The notes under the pieces were generated by a model, which saw only the letters and a program-made list of their open reading frames with translations, searched no databases and was not told the origin of the DNA. A program made the translations under genes and the position numbers. A stretch of 64,000 nt of DNA from Antedon mediterranea (lineage: Eukaryota > Echinodermata > Crinoidea > Comatulida > Antedonidae): contig NC_092676.1 of assembly GCF_964355755.1 (NCBI RefSeq), positions 14,924,288 to 14,988,287 on the forward strand. The letters run 5' to 3'. Below, in pieces: positions 20,700-31,983 of the stretch (position 1 is the stretch's first letter; each line of letters begins with the position of its first letter).

Positions 20700-23670
20700 A
20701 CTTCCGCGACACATCGTTTCGGTCTAAAGAAGAAGACAGCGTTTTATGGGCATCAGTATCTGTCTGTGACGTTCAAACACCATCTCTGGTTATCGCGTAC
20801 GTTGGTTAGGGTCATGTGCAAAAATAGTAATTTATAGCGAAGTGTGCTTTTGAGAAAAAATACTTTCGATGTCAATAGTGTTCCGATGGTCTTTAAAAGT
20901 GGCAATATTTGGTGGAATTTTAATGTTCCGGTCTTACTGGTTCCATTCAGGAATTGTCTTTGGATAGAGCGAGTAACGATTACAATCTTTATTGGTTGCT
21001 ATATTTTCCAGTACTGAAATGTCTAGTCGTGATGTTATAATTCGTTGATTGGCGATATTCGACGATATTACATGGGGTATAAGTTCTCAGGTTTCTTCGT
21101 AACAAGGCGCCATTTGGTTCTACGAGATGTAATTTTTCTAATCATAGGTCAGCATTGCGGTAATACTTGATACTCTACTGTAGTCCTTAGCTGCAAACCT
21201 AGCTGCTCTGTTTTGGATCTTTTCCAGCTTATCTCTGTCTGATTATGATATGGGTCCAAAATAGCAGAACAGTACTCGAGCTTAGGTCGGATTAGAGACT
21301 TATACGCTATGGTTTTGGTGTTTCTGCTACAATAGTATAGGTTCTCTTCAGCAATCCCAGCATTTTGTTTGCTTTATTGGTAATTTTGTTTATATGGGTT
21401 GACAATTTTAAATCATGACTGAGTTCAACACCTAGGTAAGGATGATGTTTTACCTCTTTTGCCAATCTTTTTCCCATTTCATCAAAGCGCTCAAGTCTGC
21501 TTGCAATTGCAATTTGTCAGTATCTTCAATAGTTGAAATTTTGTTGTAAAGAATGCAGTCAGCTTCACTTTAGAGTTGACATTGGGTGGTAGGTTGTTGA
21601 TGTAGGTCAGGAACAGAAGTAGACCAAGAATTGTACCTTGGGGTACCCCGGAAGTGACTTTAGTTTTAGATGAAGTTTTTCCTTCGAGCACAACTTGTTG
21701 GTGTCGATTCGTAATGAAACTATCAATTCAATTCAAGATACTATGTCTGCCCCTGCATGATGTAATTTCTTAAGAAGTCGCTAATGAGGGACTGAGTCAA
21801 AGGCCTTGCTGAAGTCTATAATTATCAGGTCTGCTTGTCCTTTTCCATCTAGTATTTTCGCAAGATCATCAATTAATGCTGCTATTTGAGTGTCGCAAGA
21901 GTGGCCTCTGCGAAAACGATCTTGAACATTCGTCAGGATATTATGTTTGTCATGATATGATGGTTCAAGTATTTTGCAAGGAATCGATGTTAAGGAAACA
22001 GGTCTGTAATTACCTGAGTTGCATCTATCGCCCTTTTTATATGGTGGGGTGATATTAGCATCTTGCCAGGCTTTTGGAAGACAGCCAGTATCCAATGACT
22101 TCTGATACAATTTTATCAAAATCGGTGCAAGTGTTTCAGCGCATTACCTTTATTATTCTAGCTGGAATAGCATCTGGTCCAGAAGCTAAATACTTCTTGT
22201 TTTTTTTATTTTATGAAATTCTAAAAGGACTTTGTGTTGTTACTCGCAAGGCTATGACTTTGTGAATGTATTCTCTTTTGGCTTTCCTGATTTTCCTGTG
22301 TGTGTTTCTTTGGTGTTTTTTAATACGTCCTATGCAGATAAATGATTTATTTTCCAGGCTTTCTTGTATAGTCGCTTTTTCTTACATATTTCACGTTTAA
22401 TGGAGTTGTTAATCCAGGGTAGCTTCCATCTAGAGGATGACATTTTAGACGGTATGAATTCACCCATGGCCCTTTGTATGCAGAAATTAAGCTTGGTAAA
22501 CAGTTCTTAGTGTTGACATATTCCGAAGTGAGTTTATTGTTTAGGTCTATGAATCGGTCATTAAGTCGGTTGTAATTTGCTTTCTTATATATATTTATAT
22601 ATATTTCTTTTAATTGGTCGTACTAGTTTACTGAGACAGTAACTGCTTCATTTTCCCTTATTCCTGGTATAACTTTGGAGATTTCCACAAAAGATGGACT
22701 GATGTGAAACATAAGTCCAATATATTATTTAATCCGGTTGGTTCTGTAAATTGTGGTCTAGTGCAATTTCAATCATTGCCTTGCTGGGACCAGCGTAAGA
22801 ACCACCACGAAAATTGTCCCAATCGATGTCAGGGAGGTTAAAGTCTCCTAATAGCCATATATATGCATTAGGTGCAATCTTTCTCAGGGCGCAGTCTAGC
22901 TGATTAATGCAATCGGTATTGGTTTGTTGTGACCGATAGAACACTCCTACGTATAGAGAAGTTACTCCCTGAACACGTATGCTTATCCATATTCTCTCAT
23001 AGTTAGTGTTTAAATCAGTCTCCTCTTTGGCAACCATTTCATCTGTGACGGCTATGAGTCCTCTCCCACTCTATTCCGTCTGAATACTTGATAGATAGAT
23101 GGTTGGGTGAAAACACTTTATCATTGGTGATGTCTTTGTTTAGCCATGACTCGATTCCAGTAACAATGTCGGGATTTTCGGTATCTAGTAGCACGTTAAA
23201 CGAATCGTTTTTTGCTTTGACACTTTGACAATTTAAGTTAATAATTTTTCCGCTTACTTTAACCTTTGCAACGAGTACGATTAGATTTTGGACTCGAGGT
23301 GGGGCTTTATAGGCTGAAAATTGTCTAAATCTATGAATCAAGACTGCTATATTTAATTGTGTTAACGGATCGAACAGGTTTGTCATCTCAAGGCTCTCTG
23401 TGATGTTGAATATTGTTGAAGAGAAGTTTGGCAAACCACATGTGATGCATATCCAACTATAAGATGCATTGTTTTGTATGACCTCAATAACCTCATCACC
23501 CATAGATAAACATTCCTATACCATACTTTACAATCTTCACATTCTATAGCTTGCTGCTTCCATTTTACTGCTTTATTACAAACTCTGCATGGGCATTTCA
23601 GGGCGCGTGGAACTGGGTTTATATTAATGTCCACGGACAGGAGTAGTAAAAACCAGATAAACTTGTACAA
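20700..23670 (-). mobile_element. Decayed APE-type non-LTR retrotransposon (CR1/Jockey-like), PHD finger, endonuclease and RT
   Basis: Reading right to left in broken frames: an N-terminal hydrophobic stretch and 2A-like motif (23655-23608); a PHD-type finger (CPCRVCNKAV...CEDC, its final His/Cys replaced by Arg/Tyr); APE endonuclease blocks (KIINLNCQSVKAKND, then LLGDFNLPDIDWDNF); RT fingers and palm (WQDANITPPYKKGD, NYRPVSL, IIDFSKAFDSVPH), then GVPQGTILG and INNLPP; and a C-terminal domain (RIQNRAARF, KDYSRVSS). The catalytic YADD box is not preserved. At least four frameshifts or stops are present. Domain order fits CR1/Jockey-group elements. The 3' border, somewhere between 20690 and 20950, is uncertain. 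Confidence 0.85.
23608..23655 (-). other. Fossil 2A-like ribosome-skipping motif in a non-LTR element
   Basis: The minus strand encodes FLLLLSVDININPVP directly before the PHD finger. Active 2A sequences follow a leucine-rich stretch with D-(V/I)-E-x-N-P-G-P. Here Glu is Asn and the essential Gly is Val, so skipping should be lost. 2A-like sequences at the N-terminus of APE-type non-LTR proteins are known from sea urchins and other invertebrates. Confidence 0.65.
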
Positions 23671-25165
23671 ATAACATGGAACGAACTAACCGTCTATTGG
23701 ATGGATGTCTGAAGAATGCGTCCTTGAACGGGGCTGTCGAGGTAAAGCAAAAGTTTAAAAATCAAAAGATGTGCTTAACCAAACCCACGTCAACAATGCA
23801 TATCAACAAACAAAATTCAATACAAAACATAAAACAAAAAAAATACTGTGCACAATTACATTGGAGATAGATAGAATTTTGAAATTGTAAGTGCGCGTAC
23901 GCATGCGTTATTTGTGCTACGCACGTAATTGTATTGCCAATGATGAAATATGAGCTGAAATTTATGAGTATCAAATTTTATTTAATTGTGATTCATGCTT
24001 ATGAAGATATGATTACAAACGTGATTAGACCGCGTAATTTTTTATTGCGCACCGTGAAAACATAACCGCATCGATTCCTGGCCATAAGGAATACACTCAA
24101 TGCCGTTGCACGCGACTATAAAGGAGGTCAACCTGTCTAACAAACATGTATTATAAATGACAATTTATTTGGGTAAATTAACCAATATCCTGTTGTTGGC
24201 TGCAATTTATGCTAGTGTTTCATTGCGTTTTTAACAAGCACTACTTTCGTGAAAAGGGGAAGGTGGGATGGGAGAATGTAGCACCGCCTGCAAACCTCGT
24301 CTATGATAGTCTAGTCGCCAAAATAGTACACGCCCGGAAAGATTTCGAATCGTCTCAAGGCCGAATCGTTCCGCTACCGTGATATAGATATATGTACTAA
24401 TTTAAACCCCCCTAAAAAGCATTCAAATTAGCTTTTAGTTGTATGATTTTGATTAATTAAGGGAAACATCTCTACAAGACGTTGAATCTTTGGGGATAAA
24501 ACACAATTAGCCTAGATCAGTTCCAGTTGTCAAAGTTTCGTAATGGTGTCGCTGCATTTCTAGCCTCTAGGCTAGGCCTTAGCTAAGCCTAGGATTTTAA
24601 TAATTAACACTGCAGTAGGTGTGTTTATAAATCCAGATAAATATTATAATTCAATATATTATAAAGAAAACCATATATTTACACACAAAAAAACAAAATG
24701 TATGTATACTGTTTCAATGTGAATCAGCCCGAGGCCTAGCTTTTTCAATCTGTGAATGATGAAAGGTTATATTTTAACAAGGCGAAGCCGAGTTGAAATA
24801 CTGTATAACCTTTCATCATTCACCTCATGCCATTATTTGTACCATTCCACTCAAACATTCATTATTTGTGCAGTTAGTATTCTTTTACACAGTTAGCAAA
24901 TTACCATATCACATTTATGTATAACCCGCTTGGGCTCCAACATTGATCAACCCACCAGAAGAAATAGTATCCTCGATCGACATTCTAATATTCTAGTATA
25001 ATTCTAATGTTTAGGAAGCTTGAGTCTTCGGATCATGATATTTTTCATTTCTTTTTAATTGGTCGTTAACATTCACATTGGATTTGGACTTCCACAATTT
25101 GCCCAATTACCAAGTGCTTTGAATAAAGTAAAGTAAAATCTATTATTCTCAAAGATTGATTGAAA
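23671..25165. other. Intergenic sequence with a 19-bp perfect hairpin
   Basis: No gene was recognised. At 24752-24770 and 24805-24823 two 19-base arms (GTGAATGATGAAAGGTTAT and its reverse complement) are perfectly inverted around a 34-base loop rich in GCGAAGCC. Several TAGGCCTA-type words cluster near 24555-24592. Confidence 0.55.
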
Positions 25166-25169
25166 GTTC

Positions 25170-25850
25170 AATGATTTGCTTACACTGGCAACAATGATGG
25201 TGCTATCATTACATTGTTGTTACATAATGTACTCTCAAACGTATTTGTTAAAAGTTTATTTGTTGACTTTTCTGCTGCATTCAACACTATTCAACTCATG
25301 TTTTAGTGAATATGATGATACAATTAATCCAGCGATTTTTAGCCGAAAGTTCGAGTAAATAATGTTATATCAGATTGTTGTAGTGCCCCACAAGGTTGTG
25401 TCCTTTCAACTACTTTCTTCACTATCTATGCCAATATCACCCAACTGTTCAACCAGCATACGAATAATCTAAGATGTTATGCGAGAGTAACCTTTGCTGA
25501 CTTCTCCTAAGCATTTAATACCCGCCATTTTAATAAATAAGTTAATTAAGTTAGAGGTGAATCCGTTCATAATTAAGTGGATCGAAATTTGCTTATGTAG
25601 TCCTAATCGAACACATAATGTATCTTTTGAAAACTATCATTCAAGTGTGACCAATACTAACATTGGATCACCACAAGGATGTGTTTTAAGCACCTTTTAT
25701 TTATACTGTAGGCCTACACTAACGACTAAGTCGAAAATTAATAACATACACTAATTAAAATATGCTGATGAAACCGCCATAGTTAGCCTATTAAAGAGTA
25801 GAGTTAGTGAAACAGAATATTATTATGAAATAAATGCTTTTTTTTCTCTC
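25170..25850 (+). mobile_element. Two tandem decayed non-LTR RT fragments
   Basis: The first fragment (about 25170-25485) encodes LLTFLLHSTL-type sequence with an FVDFSAAFNTIQ box and then SAPQGCVLSTTFFTIYAN. The second (about 25490-25850) repeats the order: FADFS, AFNTRHFNK, GSPQGCVLSTF, KYADETAIVSLLKSRVSE. Both have multiple stops and frameshifts. The PQGCVLS palm motif and the YAD(D/E) box identify a non-LTR RT. The two pieces look like separate truncated copies of the same family. Confidence 0.7.
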
Positions 25851-25995
25851 TTTTGTGGCGTTAACCACTATTTTATTCATTTCATTATCAAATGATCAAT
25901 ACAATGATTTTACACTTCATCCAAATATATATTCCCTTGTTATTCTGTTCTGTTATTTTCTTGTACTTTCTTTTATCTTTTGTACGATTTGATCG

Positions 25996-26300
25996 AAACA
26001 ATTCGGTCAGATATATATATATTATATATATAAACACATCAGGCAAAGAACATTAATTCTAAACCGCCCGATGATATACTGAAATTTAATTAATTAATTT
26101 GAAACGATAAAGATGAGGAAATCTGTGAGAATGAGAAAAAGTCGCCCCAACCGAGACTCGAACTCGGACCCGGACCGCCTGCTTGATATGCAGATGTCCT
26201 AACCATTAGACCACTGGGGCTTTCATGGTATTGTTCAAACTCGATTGGATGGCGACTCTTTAACATTCTCGGCGTGGTACGGCGGAACAGCACTCATCAT
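25996..26300 (-). mobile_element. tRNA-Glu-derived SINE-like repeat, copy 1
   Basis: On the minus strand 26220-26144 forms a tRNA-like head. It has a 7-bp acceptor stem (GCCCCAG with TTGGGGC), an A-box-like TGGTCTAATGGTTAGGA, a 5-bp anticodon stem around loop ATATCAA, and a B box GAGTTCGAGTC. The head resembles tRNA-Glu but carries a six-base insertion and a changed anticodon loop. It is followed by a conserved body (TTTTCTCATTCTCACAGAT, TTTCAGTATATCA, CGGGCGGTTTAGAA, GCCTGATGTGTTTATA) and a TA-rich tail. Sequence above the head (26221-26300) is also shared with the copy near 42.4 kb. Confidence 0.75.
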
Positions 26301-26309
26301 CATCATCAT

Positions 26310-26803
26310 CTTCTATTACATTGCATTGCAAGTGTCTATATTATTAATATTCCATTTAAAGAGCCTTCTATTGGTAGGAATAATACAATGCAATAGTTTG
26401 AAATTTAGCTGTTTAAGTTTGTTATCTGTGACCAATCGTTCTCTATATTAAAATGTGTTTCCCACTTTGTTTTACTCTTGATTGGTTCTTTACATTTTTT
26501 TTGATAAAAAAGAGAGGAATGTTTTTACAACTCATTTTACTTTACTGTATTGATATAACAACTTCGTTAACTTTTACATTATCAATTTTTGAATAGATTA
26601 TATCTTTCCATTCTCGTGGTATTGCTTTTAGTAGACATGAAAATTCAGCAATCCAATCGATTTGATATTTAACAAAAATAGTAATTCATTTGTATTAAGA
26701 AATCTGTTATCAATTATAATATGTTTCATCTTTGTTATACCAGATCCAATCCAAAACCTATAGAGGAGTGAGAAACCATTGTGTGTTATCAAGTTGTTGC
26801 CCC
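26310..26803 (-). mobile_element. L1/Tx1-like RT C-terminal region, downstream half (split by element A)
   Basis: The minus strand reads IWGNNLITHNGFSLLYRFWI, then KAIPREWKDII, then LHCIIPTNRRLFKWN. This is the C-terminal region of L1/Tx1-group ORF2 proteins. The preceding part of the same protein lies at 32830-31984, on the other side of a 5.17 kb insertion. The joined reading is consistent with clean insertion plus a 3-bp duplication. Confidence 0.75.
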
Positions 26804-27224
26804 ATATAGACTGGCAGCCCAGAGACATTTGGTTAGATGAGCTAGGTACCAATATCTGACTATTTGAGTGTGTTGGGGGTCACTTGAAGTCAATGAAAAT
26901 GGGAGTCTGCCGGGTACCCCCTGCTGCGTCTAGACCGGGGGGACCCCGAAACGTGCTAAAAAATCGGCCCGGGTTAGATGAGAGAGATACCACCTAATTT
27001 TACCACCATGGGATGCCCATTGGCATCCTTATACCAGTATCACAAACGACAGACTTTTTCTCTGCTGCAAAAGGCCCGCCAGACACCCTGAGGGAGGGCC
27101 TAAAATGGGGTTAGCATAGATGAGTGAGGTACCACTCAAAATTAATTCCAAATGAAGAAGTTGTGTTCATACAATACTAAATGGATAACAACAGACTAAT
27201 TGTCTGCTGCACCGCAAGTGCCAG

Positions 27225-27925
27225 ACACCCTAAAGTTAGACTAGAGGCCCCCCTTCCCCTAACTAGCCCAGCTTAGATATTGTAGATACCACCAGCAACC
27301 AATGTTATATGATTTAGCACATTGTAAGCAATACCAAATGACCTATTACAGACTATCTGTACACTGCCCTGGCCCTGGCAGACCCCTCTAAAGTTAGACT
27401 GGAGACCCCTCTTTCCCCAACTAGCCTAGCTTAGATATTGTAGATACCACCAGCAACCAATGTTATATGATTTAGCACATTGTAAGAAATACCAAATGAC
27501 CTTATTACAGACTATCTGTACACTGCCTTGGCCCTGGCAGACCTCTCTAAAGTTAGACTAGAGACCCCCCCCCCCTATCCCCAACTATTCCAGCTTAGAT
27601 ATTGTAGATACCACCAGCAACCAATGTTATATGATTTAGCACATTGTAAACAATACCAAATAACCTATAACAGACTATCTGTACACTGCCTTGGCCCTGG
27701 CAGACCCCTCTAAAGTTAGACTAGAGACACCCCCCCCCCCCCAACCCCAACTTAGATATTGTATATACCGCCAGCAACCAATGTTATATGATTTAGCACA
27801 TTGTAAACAATATCAAATGACCTATTACAGACTATCTGTACACTGCCTTGGCCCTTGCAGACCCCTCTAAAGTTCGACTAGAGACCCCATTTACCCCAAG
27901 TATAGCCTACCTTAGATATTGTAGA
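27225..27925. repeat. Tandem repeat of about 160 bp within the left arm of element A
   Basis: Four to five units share CTTAGATATTGTAGATACC, ATGTTATATGATTTAGCACA and CAGACCCCTCTAAAGTTAGA, spaced 157-164 bases apart. The right arm (31180-31560) holds two to three inverted units. Poly-C tracts of varying length occur in some left-arm units. Confidence 0.9.
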
Positions 27926-28589
27926 TACCTCCAGCAGCAAAAAAAAAACACCCAAAACAACATGTTTAATTGAATAAAGTTTAACTTTAATCGAACTAAC
28001 ACAAAACAATTGAAAATATATCACATCAATGACGATAAAATGACCATTACCATTCTAAAGGGAAAAATAGTTTAAGAGTTTCAATTATTATATATTATAA
28101 GCCAAATATATATAAGTATGGATTCGGGTAAATTTAGCATTCCTTGCCTTTGGATGTCAAAGATACATCCGTCTGTAACTCTTGGACATATTTTAAGAGA
28201 AAGCTTAGTAATCACCCTAATAAAATTCATGATTGTAGTAACTTAATCTAAAGTGATTTGATTAATTAATAGTGGGTCATTTTAAATGCTGTATATTATA
28301 ATCTTAATCCTGTATTCATATTTATATATATATATATATATTTATATAGATGCGTTGAGGCTGCAAACGTGCTCAATTTGAATCAAGAGCGAATATATAT
28401 TTTTATAAAGTAGATGGAACACGGACGTTTATTACACGGTGTTTCACGTTAAACGATCTTCAGATAGACTGAACAATACCGTATCTCGATCGAAAAAAAT
28501 ATTTTAAAACAAAAATTATAAATATATATAATTTTAGTTTATTTTTATGTACTTTATTTATGTAGATATGTAGTACTGTATCTATTAAA

Positions 28590-30765
28590 AAAAGGTATTT
28601 GAACAAAATTAGAGATCTCAATGAGATCCAAATTGGCAATTGCCGCAAAATCCTCACTGAGTTTGACGTTGAAATTCACTCTAGAACTAAGAAGTTGAAA
28701 AGAGAACTTCCTGCATCCTAGTTTTAAAAAAAACTCAGGATTATCGCCAATGACTACTGTCGTAAACAATCAACGGTAATGGCCCGAAGGGAACATCACA
28801 AATTTGGTCTACCTGCAGACTTGGTCATTTCAACACAAATGACTCTACCTTCGGATGACTTCAGCCGGGCTTTTAGGAAACCCTGCAGTAGGTTCGTTGG
28901 GACTTATAACAAGAATCAGAGCAACACCTCTGATTCAGTTGTTGAAATTAATTGTCGACTTTCCGAAGGAGAGAAAAAACTTCTTTCCCGAGGACTTAAA
29001 TTCTGCCCAAAACCAAGGCAGGTCGGCGCACAACAACTATCTTTGGATATAGAGTCTTCCTCTAGAATATTGCGATTACGTGAATATTTTGCTGATTCAG
29101 ACAGCAGCACCACGCAAAACGAAGGCAACATTAACAAATTTAAACCAAAAAGTTCCTGGAATCCACCTAAAAATCGTTCAAAACTACGTCCCGAGTCCAG
29201 ATAAATGTGACAATCTCTCAAAACAAGAGAGGCAGGCCATTGCCAAATTGCGTCAGCTATCATCATTAAACCCGCTGATAAAGGTTCTGCCACTGTTGCT
29301 ATGGACATCAAATTTTATTAAGAGGAATCCTTCAGACAGCTTCATTATATATCGTAAACTCACAACGGAACCCACCCCAGAAATTGCGGATAAGGTGGCC
29401 AAATCTGTTTCTGTGATGGTAAAAAAACACTCCATCGATCCTAAGATTTACAGTTACCAAATCCACTAGTAGCGTTGATTTTATGGACACTATAGTGACC
29501 ATAGAAAATGGTACTCTCAAAACTGACCTATTCCGTAAACCCACTGATAAAAATATGTACCTGCTCCCTAGCAGTTGTCATCCCCAACACTGTACTAAAA
29601 ACATACCGAACAGTAAAGCATTACGTATCAGACGTATCTGTTCTTCAGATTTAGATTTTCAGAATTGTACCGAAGAACTAACCGGACATCTCCGGAATAG
29701 AAATTACAAGAAGGAATACATCGAAACTACTATAAAGAAAGCAAAAGATATTCCTCGATGTCAAACACTGACGTACAAACCACGTCAGCAAAGTTCGACC
29801 AGAGTGCCATTGGTCACAACCTATCACCCTAGGTTGCCTCCATTACGGGTTATTAATTTATTGAGAAACATATGCCCATTCTACAGTCCACAGAACGTCT
29901 CAGGACTGTTTTTCCGGAACCACCCATTATTGCATTTCGTAGACCTCCCAACCTTCGTGATATATTAGTCAGATCCAAATTTAAGAGTGAAATTAACTCT
30001 CATGACAGTCAAAATTTGGGCAGTCACCTTTTACGGCAAATCTTGCAAAACTTGTTCATTGGTTGATTCTACTGAAAATTTTAAGAGTAACCAAACTGGC
30101 CGCATTTTTCGGATAAGACAATCAATTAATTGTCTAACCAAAAACGTCATTTATCTCATATACTGTAATATTTGTGGCAAACAGTACGTCGGAGAAACAA
30201 AATACACTCTCCGTATGAGAATGACACAACACAGATCAGCTATCAAAACATTAAAGCTTGATCAACCTCTAGCCGAACATTTTAATTCAGCTGGTCACTC
30301 GATTGCAAATTTCAGAAGGAAAACCACTGGGAATTACAACTTAAAACCACAAAACCTTTTGTACTTAACATTAGAACATACTCCCAGGTTGGTAAAATTA
30401 TTCCATTGTCTACCAAAATTTAAGTTTCAATATTAACCACCATTTAAGCTGTTTTTTAGTTTCATTCCAAAATGGTTTATACTGTATCTCTACCAAGCTA
30501 CCTTCTTTGTTTTCTACTCTTATTCAGACTCCACCCTGTCTCCTTTTGTTGTATTTCTTTTATTCCTGTCCACCCAGGCAGTACTTGCCAGTTCTTATCC
30601 TTCACTTGCAATGATGAAGGGCTAGTGTTGCCCGAAAGCTCTGCTAACGTTTCTGGCTGTTTTACTTTATCGTTTTGATTTAGCTTTTCACTTTTTTTTT
30701 GTATCTTCATTGAGATTCACCCACTGATACCCACAGCATTGTCATTTTTTCAGTTATTTGCCTTT
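28590..30765 (+). mobile_element. Penelope-like element, internally deleted, with GIY-YIG endonuclease
   Basis: Broken + strand frames encode Penelope protein blocks in order. The N-terminal region has LSEGEKKLLSRGLKFCP, then RLREYF and FKPKSSWNPPKN. Next come CDNLSKQERQAIAKL and, in a shifted frame, a degraded KPADKGS box. The text then jumps to FMDTIVTIENGTLKTDLFRKP, CHPQHCTKNIPNSKALRIR and the GIY-YIG domain (CKTCSLV, NVIYLIYCNICGKQYVGET, RMTQHRSAI, HFNSAGHS). The central RT catalytic region between KHSIDPKIY and FMDT is missing, so the copy cannot encode a working RT. The 3' region contains a hammerhead-like motif and ends TTGCCTTTGGATTTA at a TA tract. It is inserted at the centre of element A. 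Confidence 0.88.
30605..30660 (+). ncRNA. Hammerhead-ribozyme-like motif in the Penelope 3' region
   Basis: The sequence contains TGATGA (30612-30617), a stem II hairpin GGGC-TAGTGTT-GCCC (30619-30633) and GAAA (30634-30637). This is the core order of a hammerhead. Penelope-like elements are known to carry hammerhead motifs. The invariant C before UGAUGA (C3) is A here, and no clear stems I and III were confirmed. This copy is therefore probably inactive. Confidence 0.5.
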
Positions 30766-31983
30766 GGATTTATATATATAAATATATATAGAGGATTAAG
30801 ATTATAATATACAGCATTTAAAATTACCAACTATTAATTAATCAAATCACTTTTGATTAAGTTACTACAATCCTGAATTTGAGGTGATTACTAAGCTTTC
30901 TCTTAAAAAATAGGTCGCAAGAGTTACAGACGGATGTATCTTTGACATTCAAAGGCAAGGAATTCCAGATCCTCACAATTCTAGCAGGAATGCTAAATTT
31001 ACCAGAATCCGTACTTGTTTATATTTGGCTTATATAAGTTTGAACTATTTTTCCCTTTAAAATGGTAATGGTCATTTTCTCGTCATTGATGTGATATATT
31101 TTCAATTGTTTTGTGTTAGTTCGATTAAAGTTAAACTTTATTCAATTAAATGTTTTAGGTGTTTTTTTTTTGCTGCTGGTGGTATCTACAATATCTAAGC
31201 TAGCCATACTTGGGGTAAATGGGGTCTTTAGTCGAACTTTATAGGGGTCTGCCAGGGCCAAGGCAGTGTACAGATAGTCTGTAATAGGTCATTTGGTATT
31301 GCTTACAATGTGCTAAATCATATAACATTGGTTGCTGGTGGTATCTACAATATCTAAGCTGGGATAGTTGGGGAAAGGGGGGTCTCTAGTCGAACTTTAG
31401 AGGGGTCTGCCAGGGCCAAGGCAGTGTACAGATAGTCTGTAATAGGTCATTTGGTATTTCTTACAATGTGCTAAATCATATAACATTGGTTGCTGGTGGT
31501 ATCTACAATATCTAAGCTGGGCTAGTTAGGGGAAGGGGGGCCTCTAGTCTAACTTTAGGGTGGGTGGCACTTGCGGTGCAGCAGACAATTAGTCTGTTGT
31601 TATCCATTTAGTATTGTATGAACACAACTTGTTCATTTGGCATTAATTTTGAGTGGTACCTCACTCATCTATGCTAACCCCATTTTAGGCCCTCCCTCGG
31701 GGGGTCTGGCGGGCCTTTTGCAGCAGAGAAAAAGTCTGTCGTTTGTGATACTGGTATAAGGATGCCAATGGGCATCCCATGGTGGTAAAATTAGGTGGTA
31801 TCTCTCTCATCTAACCTGGGCCGATTTTTTAGCACGTTTCGGGGTCCCCCCGGTCTAGACGCAGCAGGGGTACCCGGCAGACTCCCATTTTCATTGACTT
31901 CAAGTGACCCCCAACACACTTAAATAGTCAGATATTGGTACCTAGCTCATCTAACCAAATGTCTCTGGGCTGCCGGTCTAATA

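Larger units (their letters stand above)
26807..31980. mobile_element. 5.17 kb fold-back element with 1.2-1.5 kb inverted arms (element A)
   Basis: Termini are TAGACTGGCAGCCCAGAGAC at 26807 and its near-perfect inverse ending 31980. A 3-bp direct duplication ATA flanks it (26804-26806 and 31981-31983). The left arm runs to about 28345 and the right arm from about 30765. Their length difference is mainly due to different numbers of an internal repeat of about 160 bp. The arms meet at a TA-rich centre, into which a Penelope-like element has been inserted. No transposase was seen, so it is non-autonomous or depends on an unseen relative. It interrupts an L1/Tx1-like RT gene. The superfamily is unassigned. 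Confidence 0.85.

Noticed and set aside
26144-26220. A functional tRNA gene
   Set aside because: The head folds well but has an insertion, an altered anticodon loop, and shared body and flank sequence in other dispersed copies. It is a SINE head.
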